Position numbers and translations under genes: made by a program. Under the pieces are notes generated by a model. That model saw only the letters and a list, made by a program, of their open reading frames with translations, was not told the DNA's origin and did no database searches. From contig CM068382.1 in assembly GCA_034770075.1 (NCBI GenBank), positions 12,170,685-12,234,684 of the forward strand: a DNA stretch of 64,000 nt, in the 5' to 3' direction. Source of the stretch: Aralia elata. Lineage: Eukaryota; Streptophyta; Magnoliopsida; Apiales; Araliaceae. This document shows positions 55,191-64,000 of this stretch, one piece after another (the stretch's first letter is position 1; each line of letters begins with the position of its first letter).

Positions 55191-55869
55191 TGGCTATTTT
55201 TATGTTAATTTTGTTGTGAAGATACACATTTTTTTTTGACTTATGATGACCACTCTATCCCCTACTTTATGCAAATTGATTTATATGCTTTTAATTTGTT
55301 GATATGAATTTTTAAAGTAAATTTATGGCATATATATATATATATATATATTTAAATAAAGCACTGTAATTTAAATTCCGAGTGAGATAGAGTTCGGACA
55401 CTTTATAGATTCGACTCTCACTTGCTGGGAAAGCAGTTAGATACGTCCAAATACTAAAAATAAAGGCATTTATGATAAATTTAGATGCTTTTGAAAAGTT
55501 TATCAAGTGGAAAATAAAGGTGGTCGTGTTTCCATTATATTATTATTTGATCGATCCATCTATTCCAAATTTAAATCATAGAAATATTCTAACCTTTTGA
55601 CTGAATTTATAAAATTTTAAAATTCATAGTTGATATGAATTTATTTAGTTATAAAAATAAAATATAGTAATTAAGCAATATTTTTATTTGTTTGTACTAA
55701 AATTTAATTATCTATACTTCTATTAGAAAAAGATTAAAATGTAATGCAAATGGATGGCTGAGAAACTTTTATAGATTTTTAGATTTTCTTTTCTTTTCTT
55801 TTCATTCCCTTCCCATTTCTTTTTTCTCGTAATGTTTTAAGTTCCAAATATACCTTTTAAAAAGAACCA
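55191..55869. other. Intergenic DNA with (TA)n microsatellite
   Basis: (TA)n at 55330-55352; otherwise AT-rich without gene or repeat family recognised. Confidence 0.4.
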
Positions 55870-56160
55870 CCCAATCTGCAAATCAGTATGAAAAATTGAA
55901 GACTGAAATGCAAAACTAATCCTCCTATTTGTAAAACTCACTCTCTAATTTTTATTTTTGCAAAACTCTCCCTCCAATATGTATGAATTATGCAAAACTC
56001 ACCCTTTATGTATTTTTTTTATTTAAAACCCTCATATACTCAAATTATTTCACTCAAATTCATCACTTAAGAATCTTACCTTTAGAATACTCCTTTTATT
56101 ACACTCAAATGACTTTCAATTAGCAAAAAAAAAAAAAAAAAATCTTACAATACAAATAGA
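55870..56160 (+). repeat. Left arm of a large inverted repeat
   Basis: This 290-bp stretch (GACTGAAATGCAAAACTAATCC ... ATTTCACTCAAATTCATCACTTAA ... CAATTAGCAAAAA) matches the reverse complement of 61905-62185 along its full length with moderate divergence. CACTA-2 lies between the arms. Nature unresolved: long ends of a Mutator-like element, or two copies of one dispersed repeat. Confidence 0.75.
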
Positions 56161-56409
56161 TATATTTGTATGGATCCAAGTATAAATTAAAGTTCACATG
56201 TGATCTAAATGTACATGTTTTAAGCCCATTTTCCCAATAATATACATTCATATCTAAACAATGCAATCATGATCAGAAGGGTAAAATGTACACCTAATCT
56301 ATAAAAAAAACTAACTATAATGTACATCTAATTTATAATAAAACTAACTACAATAAAATAAAAATGAAAGTAACTAGAATGTACATCTAATCTAAATCTA
56401 TAACCTACT

Positions 56410-58440
56410 GCTAGTACTATCGCCGGTACGTGGGAAATCATCGAAGGGGTCTAGTCAAGTTAGCTGCTGATTCGGTGCATAAGAATCATCGGCAGCATCT
56501 CGATCCTCGTTGTCCTCCCCACCGTGCTCGGCATCACCACCTTGTTGATACAATTACAAATAATAACTATTAGTAAATGTAAATAAGAATTAAAGAAAAC
56601 AGATAAATAATAATGAACAAGCATAATATATAACTTAAAATAAATAAGATACCTGAGTAGGCTCGAGTTGACACAGCAGCAGGCCAAAAGCTTCGAAAAG
56701 TAGGGTAACCACTATCTGTATCACCTCATCGTGGAGAACTGCACCGGTGGGATCCCCACACTATCGGCAATGGCCCCACTGCGATGCCTTACGCAAGCTG
56801 ATACAGGAGAGCACATGTAGGAAACACTTGCTGGCGGAAGATCGAACTGGTACCGAAGACCTCCGTCACTCGCATTATAACCCTCTGGAATATGACATCG
56901 TCCAAGCCAGTCCCCGTATGAGATTGTCCAACAGTTGGCACCGGGCACTAACTCTGGCTAGAACCTGCAAAAAAAGAAAATAAATTAACAAATTATTTTG
57001 AAATTAAATAACATACGAAAGAACTAAAGTTATAATAAAAAATATACCTCTAGGTAGGGTATATGTCAGTACCCTCAGCACACCCAACACTCGATATTGT
57101 GCGGTAGTACTAATAAGAGAATCTTGAGACGCGACCCAAAACAACATCTCATCATCCTCCGATAACTGGATCTCAAGGAGAGGGACGGTGAAATCTATCA
57201 TCTCAGGATCTCTCCTAGCAACCTCCAACTCAGCTATACGTTGGTCCCGAAGCCTCTTGAAATGGTTCTGTAAGTATTTATTATCTACATGTTAGTTATT
57301 TAAATGAATTAATTAAGTGTCTAATATTTTAACTAAAGGACTAAAACAACTATTACCCGTATAACTATTGTTGCAGAAGAAATAGCTGTAGAGTCTTTGG
57401 GCATATGAGCTCTATCCCAAAACTCAACCATTGTAGGAGCTCAGCCTAACTGCGTATTCATGTCCTAATATATACATTCATAAATCATTTTAATTAATAA
57501 CTAATAATAAATTACTTTTTATACTAAAAACTAAAAATACATGCATACCTTCTTGAGCTCCTTAAATGATTGAGAACCAATGGTATGCACTACCCTCAGC
57601 TAGCTGCGATTCTTTTTCATCTTCTCGGACTTGTTCTTGAAAGGCTTGTCATCCCAGTAACTGCATATCGCGTCCCACGTAGCATCAGGTATATGCTCGA
57701 GTTGGTGATTGTAGAGGGTAGTCCCGGGCTTGGACTTAATAGCTCGGGCAGCCCTTCGTCTCAACTCGTATAACCAGCTCGAGTAGTTTTTTGCTACGTG
57801 GGCCTTAATGACGGTATCGCCCTCCACCGCAATAACACCCTCCTTATATCTATAATAAGTCTATAAAAAATATAATATATTAGTAAAAATATTGATGAAA
57901 CTTATACCTACTTAAACAGTTTAAGTTGTGTAAATTTAACTTACATGTCACTCGTCCAACAAACGACTTATGAAGGAGGGATCGTACTGCTTGAACTGCC
58001 CAAAATGCATGCATCCGAGGGGAAGAGAGAAAAACATATAGAATGCAGTGTATTCTTGGTACACAAGTCCAAAATACTATAATAAAATTTTAATTAGTAA
58101 ATTATATGTCGTGCTATCAAACTAAATATTATTGAAAGTTGATTATTTATGTATTTGATACATACTGAGCAGAGCCAACTACTACCGGGCAGATATATCG
58201 TTCTATCAATCTGCGTTCAAATAGACTTAGGTTCATCGATCGGTGACGTCGACGACCACTATATGTAAAAGTAATATACAATTGATATTACGACCACTAT
58301 TTGTAAAACTAAACCAAAGATGCGAAATTCAAAATAAAATTATATTTACATACTAAGTGATGGGGAGGATCTGCCTTGACTACTCTCCGCGAAACCTGAA
58401 CGACCACCACCGTGGCTGCCACTACCACTATGTTGTGCTA
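56410..58440 (-). pseudogene. Second gene of CACTA-2 (Ptta/En/Spm 'plant transposase' type), exons broken
   Basis: Exon-like blocks on the minus strand: about 58440-58340 (AQHSGSGSHGGGR-like start), 58050-57960 (FGQFKQYDPSFISRLLDE), 57827-57600 (HVAKNYSSWLYELRRRAARAIKSKP ... DATWDAICSYWDDKPFKNKSEKMKKNRS), 57480-57365, 57228-57004 (PLLEIQLSEDDEMLFWVASQD) and 56990-56680. The KSEKMKKNR signature is the best family mark. It retains Trp codons that are stops in CACTA-1, but ends in stops and frame breaks of its own. Confidence 0.7.
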
Positions 58441-58578
58441 TAAATATGTAGTATACTGAAAAAATCCAAATATTATATGAAATTATATCGAGTTAAAATA
58501 ATAAGCGTTATTAATAATGTGAAATATAAAACATATATAAAGAACTTGACACTTACTAAAATAAGAACATATTTTATT

Positions 58579-59620
58579 CTACATCATCAAACTCGTTAGA
58601 ATCGTTATCATAACCATTATCCTGTAATTTTGTCTCTTCATCTTCCTCATCAATTTCTTCGTCGTTATCCTCTTCAACGACGATATAGTCATTGACGACC
58701 ACATCTTCTTCATTTCCCCTTGTACCTCATTCTTAAAGTGTAAGAGCTTCGTCACTGCAAAGAGTTTGGTATGCTTATCATTCCCCTTATACAGTGGGAC
58801 CCCAAATTTATACAACATCTTGTAAAAGGCAACTGTCGTGTCATTTGGCTCTTGCTGAGCATCTCTTGGCAATTGGTCGGTTGTTCCCCAATCAATATTA
58901 TTAGGGCTATACGCATCGACCATCATCTCCATAACATCGTAGTTATCCCTATCTGATTCCCCCTGAACTAGTTGCTCTACAATTTCGTACCCCCGTCTCA
59001 CTTTAGTTGATTCTCGTGATTAGAAGTGTAAATGAACCGAGTCGAGCCGAGTATTGAGTATGAAATAAGGTTTGATTGAGGCTCGTTTAGCTACTGAGTC
59101 GATCGAGTACGATCTCGAATCTAGCCGAGCAGTTTGAACTTTTTGAGCAAATATGATCCAAGTATCAATAAAAAATTATAATTTTAAGAGGTTTGAGTAA
59201 TTTATCGAACTTTAAAACTTGATCATATTTGAATCATTTATATTTTGAGTCGAGCTTAAATCGAACTTTTAGTCGAGCGAATACGAATCGAGCCCGAACT
59301 GTTTAGTTCATTTTACAACCTTACCCATGATAACTCCATATGAAATACCCATCGCCAAACCCACGTGAAAACAGGTCAAACTTGATATCGTCAGCTTTTT
59401 TCTAAATCAGGTTTCTATACTTGACACACGGACATCTCATATTTTTGTTCGGATCAACAACATGTTCATTTACAAACTTTAAAAACTTGCATACCTTATC
59501 ACAATACTCAGACACTAATCCCCTGACATCTAGCGGTATACTACGGTACATCTAACTCTAGTCGTTTGACATCTTGAACTCAACAAAAGGCACAAACAAA
59601 CTAGGGTTAACGTATTTGCT
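58579..59620 (-). pseudogene. CACTA-2 TNP2-like transposase: N-terminus fused to C-terminal tail, split by a MITE
   Basis: From about 59565 the minus strand reads MYRSIPLDVRGLVSEYCDKVCKFLKF ... NMRCPCVKYRNLI (transposase-associated domain with its CxC motif) and DIKFDLFSRGFGDGYFIWSYHG. Two Trp codons just before are TAG. After a hAT MITE (59021-59323) it continues at 59001-58740 with RRGYEIVEQLVQG ... FYKMLYKFGVPLYKGNDKHTKLFAVTKLLHFKNE, then jumps directly to the acidic tail that follows DUF4216 in CACTA-1. The whole catalytic domain is therefore missing. Confidence 0.75.
59013..59331. mobile_element. hAT MITE nested in the CACTA-2 transposase exon
   Basis: The 303-bp element (59021-59323) has ends TAGAAGTGTAAATGAACCG / AGTTCATTTTACAACCTTA and many TCGAGC repeats. 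The flanking octamers CTCGTGAT (59013-59020) and CCCATGAT (59324-59331) match at 6 of 8 positions, an aged hAT target duplication. Exon sequence resumes on each side at the same protein position. Confidence 0.82.
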
Positions 59621-60939
59621 CCATGTATGAATCCTACGTATCTTCATCTCCGGTCTAAAGGGGTCAAACTTCTATCCCATTACTAGATGTGTCTCCTTAC
59701 CTCGAGCACGTTCATTCTTATTTTAAGAAAATTTCGTCAGCACCTCCCTATGTTCTCCAAGTACACAAAATAGACCAAGACAAGTTAGTCTAAGTATACG
59801 CTTGGGTAACATGTAGAGATACCGGCCAAAAACTCCTCAAAAAAAAAACATAACTCGCACTGTTGGCACCGACTATGTGAGAAACATAACATCTAGAAAC
59901 AGTCTCAAAGTAGGGACTATTCAGCATTCACTTCTAATGAGTGAATGTCGAATAAATTTCTAAGCTCCTAAGTAAACTACATGCACGGGTATTCAGTTTA
60001 TTTTAGAAAGGAGAAACTAAACAAATGCTACTTAATTTATTTTATTTTATATTATTTTATTATATTATAGCAAAATTATAGCAAATTTATTTTATATTAT
60101 TTTATTTTAATAAAATTATTTAATCTTATACCCAACATAAATATAAGTTTCAGATTCACAATATTAATATACCCAATAATAACTATGGAACACTGTAAAA
60201 TTCATAAACAAATTATGCATTCATCAAGTCCAATTCACAGTACAAAACTATGCATTACAAAGTATAAAACTACTATGGAACAACTATGGAACATGATCAT
60301 GCAATGTAAAACTCATAAACAAAGCCTCACTGTAAACCAAATTATAAACCAGATATTCTCTTCACATATAAACCAAATTATTCATAACAAAATTCATCAT
60401 TATACTCAATTTTATGCATAACCAAATTAATATCTAGGGCTACAAATAAATAACTCATGTAATATTTAAGGTTTCAAATTAACAATTAATTAATAAAATC
60501 AAATAAATTTCCTTAATCTACAAAAACCTTATAGTGAATGTGAAACAAAATTACAACTTAATATGTGTTAGTGTGTAAAACTAACCTTAAATTAGAGCTA
60601 ATAGAGGTATGAAGGAGAAGACCCACAACCACCGGAATTGAACCACTACCATCAGAATTGAACTAAAACTTTAAAAAATTTAAGAATTAGGGTTATCTAG
60701 GTTTGGAAAAAAAGAAAGAGAAAGGAGAAAGAATTATGGGGCATACCGGCAAGATGAGGGCCCAGGCGGTCTGTGCCGACGGGATGAGGGAATCAGTTGG
60801 AAGAGACGGCAACGACGAGATGAGAGGAGACCATAGAGAGAGTGGTATGTAGAAAGAGAGAATGAATTTTTTGTTTTGCTTTCCTTCTTCGATGTGGCAC
60901 TACTGAGTTAACGATTAGGTTTTACGTATCCTTATTTCT
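59621..60939 (-). other. CACTA-2 5' region: leader, introns and remnant sequence
   Basis: Contains degraded sequence on the minus strand, an AT-rich middle (60000-60600) and, at 60600-60860, a purine-rich stretch likely to be the transposase 5' leader. No complete frame recognised. The 78-codon frame at 60185-60421 is judged chance. Confidence 0.4.
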
Positions 60940-61203
60940 GACAAAATTCTATCGGAATTAATTCCGTCGATTTTAAGTTATTTTCGACGAATGTTCCGTT
61001 GAAATTAATGTGTATTCCGTCGAGTTTAGTACGTGCATTGGAAGGAAAGTTTCGCGCCAAGGACTGTGTCTAATTCCATCGAGATTATACTAATTTTGAT
61101 GGAATTATTCCCGACGAAAAATTCTATCGGGATTAAATTAATCTTGACATAATACATTCCCTTAGAATTAATTATGTCGAAATTAAACAAATTTCTTATA
61201 GTG
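60940..61203 (-). repeat. CACTA-2 5' terminus and subterminal repeats
   Basis: Ends with CTTATAGTG at 61195-61203 (CACTATAAG on the minus strand), preceded by at least eight TTCCGTCG / CGACGGAAT / TCGGAATTAA variants in both orientations. Confidence 0.85.
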
Positions 61204-61904
61204 GAAGGGCGGACGATTTGGGCATCATGTTGGAAAACTAAGGATATTTCTAGAATTTCACCTGAGGTCATATGCCAGACACAACTCAGACATGTGTTAG
61301 ACACATGATCAGTTACCAGAACGCCTTATAAATACACCATTCATTTCAATGGAAAGGACTTTTGATTCTCTAACATTTCAAGACACACAAAAAGGTTCTT
61401 TAAAGTTCTAACACGTGTTGTCTTAGTGATTGCCTACCTGTTCTTCTCCCCCTACAAACCCTAGATCATTTTTCGTACTCTTTGGGGATTTCTCTCCTTA
61501 GCCAATTCGAAACTCTAATTGAGCGAGGTACAATTTTCTTGCCTACAATTTGCAACATTAGATCGCCTAATTTATACATCTCACTCGTTGTCTCTACTAT
61601 ATGTCAATCGATTATTATTTTATTTTGGGTTCATCGTCTTTGATACATTTTGTTGCAGTGTTAGTAATGAGAAAAATTCATCGACATATGTTTATATAAT
61701 TCATATAATCCATTTTCTAGTAGTGCTGAGCGAACTATTTAATGATGACGATTGACTGCACATGTTAAAAATCGAGAATAAGATTGACATCTTAGTATGA
61801 GTCTTGTGCGGGAGACATTTATCCAAATAAAATATTAATTAATTGGCATATAGCAAATGTAGAAAATAAGATATATTCATTAAGCAATCTAGGGTTCTAA
61901 ATCT
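61204..61904 (+). other. Possible LTR or promoter fragment between CACTA-2 and the inverted repeat
   Basis: A CTTATAAATACACC TATA-like box at 61324-61337 is followed by a leader-like stretch with CTCTAACATTTCAAG and CTTCTCCCCCTACAAACCCTAG, as in U3/R regions of some large gypsy LTRs. No gene product is visible, and no second copy is available to confirm. Confidence 0.35.
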
Positions 61905-62185
61905 GATAGTATTGTGAATTTTTTTTGCTAATTGGAAATCGTTTGAATGAAATAAAAAGATTATTCTAATGTTAAAAATTTTAAGTGATGAATAAGATGA
62001 AATAATTTAACTGTGTGAGGATTTTTAACCAAAAAAAATACATAAAGAGTAAGTTTTGTACAGTTAATACATCTCGCAGAGAAAATTTTGTAAAAATAAA
62101 AGTTAAGAGAGTAAGTTTTGCAAACATGATACAAACTAGAAGGTTATTTTTACATTTCAGTCGAAAATTGACATATTAAGGTTCT
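61905..62185 (-). repeat. Right arm of the large inverted repeat
   Basis: Reverse-complement match of 55870-56160 (see that entry), 5.7 kb away. Confidence 0.75.
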
Positions 62186-62525
62186 CAACCAGACACTTGG
62201 ACATATATTATATACTTTTTTGAATAACCTTTTTCTCAATCATAATATTGATTAAAACTATATCAAAAAATGTTAATTTTGAGACGCATAGAGTATAATA
62301 TATAACAATAATTCTCTCTCTCTATATATATAATATAAAAAGGGAATTGCAATTTGCATAAAATAAATTGATATCTTCGCAAGATTTTCTTATATGAATA
62401 GTAAATATAACTCATGAATTAATAAAATTTTGTAAATTTTTTTTTTACTTGAAAAAATAACAATTATCTATAAAATTCTTTCCTTCAAAATCATCTCTCC
62501 TAAATTAATATGACAATACTGGATG

Positions 62526-63084
62526 GATGTAACCATAGTTATCAATCCCGTACTGTACCGGTCAATACGGTACAAAATATGTTTTATTTTTATTTTTTTA
62601 AGAAAAACGATATGCTAATAAGTGTATAAGTGTGTTCGTCCCAGTTTAAATACCAGCCGGGATGCAAATTACCGGGCGGTATTGACGGTGTTCCGGTCAT
62701 GACAAATCCCGACAGTACATTCATTTATCCAACTTTCTAGTTTTCTACAGTCTGGCTCATTGTTGTTCCTTTCTAGTATTCTTCAACTCAACATTCTCAC
62801 TTGGGGCCCATTGTTGTTCCTTTCTTAGTTTATTTAATATTGTGTTCATTAAACTTTAACAGGTTATTTATAATGATTGTTTATTTAAACTAGTGATTAT
62901 TTATATAATGTTACTTATGAGTTATGAGTATCATACACATAAGCTTGTTTTTCTGCATACATATATATAAATACATATATAATATATAGTTTATTTTTTA
63001 ATAATAAATTTAAGACGGTACACCAATACTGTATCACTTAAATGAGAAAAAAAAGGGTACGATATTTATAACTATGAATGTAAT
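62526..63084. mobile_element. hAT-like MITE
   Basis: Ends CATAGTTATCAATCCCGTAC (62534) and the inverse GTACGATATTTATAACTATG (to 63076) are complementary at most positions. Flanking octamers GATGTAAC and AATGTAAT match at 6 of 8. The interior has ACCGGTC / CGGTAC repeats and AT-rich DNA, no protein. Confidence 0.6.
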
Positions 63085-63179
63085 CATTAAAAGTTATGTT
63101 GCAGCACAAGTACCGACTAAATTATTTCCACTATCATATAAATACATATTTTCAAGCCTAAAACGTAACAATATCTTCG

Positions 63180-63456
63180 TACTCCCTTCGTCCTATAAAA
63201 GGTAATATAAGGTAAATTTTTTTATTTTTTTTTGAAAAGAATAGTTTAAGATACAAAATAAATAAATAAATAAGTATGTCATTTAGTGGGATCTACATTA
63301 GTACAAAAAAAATAAAAATATTTATCACTTTATAAAATTTTGTGGAGTCAATAAGGACGATAATTTTGAAGTTTATTTTACTCTCTTTTTTTATTTTATT
63401 TTTTTAATTTGTGTGAAAAATATAATTTGACTATCCCTCTGAGTACGAAAGGAGTA
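63180..63456. mobile_element. Stowaway-like MITE, different subfamily
   Basis: TA at 63180-63181 and 63455-63456 flank a 273-bp element with ends CTCCCTTCGTCCTA / GAGTACGAAAGGAG and an A/T-rich interior. Confidence 0.75.
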
Positions 63457-64000
63457 TATTTTAGTTCTTTTAATCCCACTTGAGTAGTTGTGTTGTTCTT
63501 TGTTCGCATGCCAGTTGATGGCCAGAAGCCCTAAGCAACTTCTTCATTCATATAACCGCGTCGGTTGATACATTTACATAGCGGACTCCAGTTTGTCTGC
63601 GAATCAATATTACTGGTAGCAGTAAACAAAATTCAACTTGAATAAATTAGATTCCTTCTCTCATTTTGTTTTAAAAACTGTTATTTTCACATGAAAATAA
63701 GTTTAACTTTTGTATTATAATAACATATAGAAAGCGCAAGAAAAACAATAATACAAGACACAAAACTTATGTGGTTCACCCAAAACGTTTGAGCTAGTTC
63801 ATGGTCGGCAGCTGATAGTTTTACTATTTCTCAAAAAATTCGTACACATACGTATACAATTGCAGGATCACCTCCTTATATAAAACAATATAAATAACCA
63901 TAATTCACCAGAAAGTATAAAACTATTGGCCCTCCAAGAACAGACCCAACTATATTTTGAATAACTTTATAATTATCTTTAAATTAAAATTTGAATCACT
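63457..64000. other. Intergenic DNA and probable copia LTR edge
   Basis: From about 63720 the sequence GCGCAAGAAAAACAATAATACAAGAC ... ACTTATGTGGTTCACC resembles the R/U5 edge of minus-oriented copia LTRs (compare GCAGAAAGATAAAG ... TTTTACGTGGAAAAACC at 39338-39385). The window ends before an internal region. No gene seen. Confidence 0.35.

Larger units (their letters stand above)
56240..61203 (-). mobile_element. CACTA-2: En/Spm-type element with deleted catalytic core
   Basis: The 5' end on the minus strand reads CACTATAAGAAATTT at 61203-61189, the CACTA hallmark. Subterminal TTCCGTCGGAATTAA-like repeats fill 60940-61190. Inside are a TNP2 N-terminus, its acidic C-terminal tail and the second gene, with order and sequence as in CACTA-1. 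The left boundary is where similarity to CACTA-1 (to about position 3725 there) ends, near 56240; no CACTA end is seen there, so this end is truncated or diverged. Non-autonomous. Confidence 0.82.

Noticed and set aside
60185..60421. 78-codon plus-strand frame in the CACTA-2 5' region
   Set aside because: Low-complexity AT-rich DNA within a transposon leader or intron; no domain.

Overview
This window is nuclear DNA of a flowering plant, most likely a eudicot. The evidence is intronless 3-ketoacyl-CoA synthase and EXO70 genes, plant-type LTR retrotransposons (Athila, SIRE/Tork-like copia), CACTA, hAT and Stowaway elements, TRIMs and an L1-type LINE. AT content is high. I saw no prokaryotic features, no CRISPR array and no convincing RNA gene. 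Only two host genes are supported: a KCS (35820-37211, +) and an EXO70 of the H clade (52966-54837, -). Almost everything else is transposable-element DNA, much of it nested.

Layout. 1-4160: 3' part of a decayed CACTA element (CACTA-1, +). 4170-6720: old LTR-like DNA with a TATA box on the minus strand. 6722-14581: Athila-type Ty3/gypsy element without its 5' end (Athila-1, +), full of stops, with a 3' LTR. 14582-33742: a decayed copia element (-) lacking its 3' LTR. Its gag is split by a complete Athila element (Athila-2, 20225-32013, -) with near-identical LTRs, a perfect 5-bp target duplication (CTTAT), a tRNA-Asp primer site, one uninterrupted 1818-residue gag-pol frame and a second, broken gene in the env position. 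33743-35350: 5' end of another gypsy element (-) that the copia interrupts. 35400-39310: KCS gene and flanks with a Stowaway MITE. 39311-40811: a 1.5-kb copia derivative with both LTRs, a TTATT target duplication and an in-frame gag/RNase H fusion. 42792-43912: solo LTR of the larger copia family. 44100-46150: LINE remnant (-) interrupted by a TRIM. 46690-52725: further MITEs and a TRIM. 52966-55190: EXO70 gene and promoter. 55870-62185: a 290-bp inverted repeat enclosing a second CACTA element (CACTA-2, -) with its catalytic core deleted and a hAT MITE inside an exon. 62530-64000: more MITEs and a probable LTR end.

The most unusual structure is a set of short palindromic motifs repeated inside the non-coding parts of the retrotransposons. 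Athila-2 carries twelve copies of a 15-bp RGCGC-N5-GCGCT-type unit between pol and its second gene. Successive starts are 21, 32 or 41-42 bp apart, i.e. 2, 3 or 4 DNA helical turns. Two more copies, 21 bp apart, sit in each LTR. Athila-1 and the unrelated copia family instead share CTCTACGATCGTAG-type repeats in LTRs, spacers and even coding sequence, at 19-22 bp periods. A third motif (GGAGCGTAAAACGCACTC) is arrayed at about 41 bp in both Athila elements. I know no described function for these arrays; they are the best candidates for undescribed biology here.
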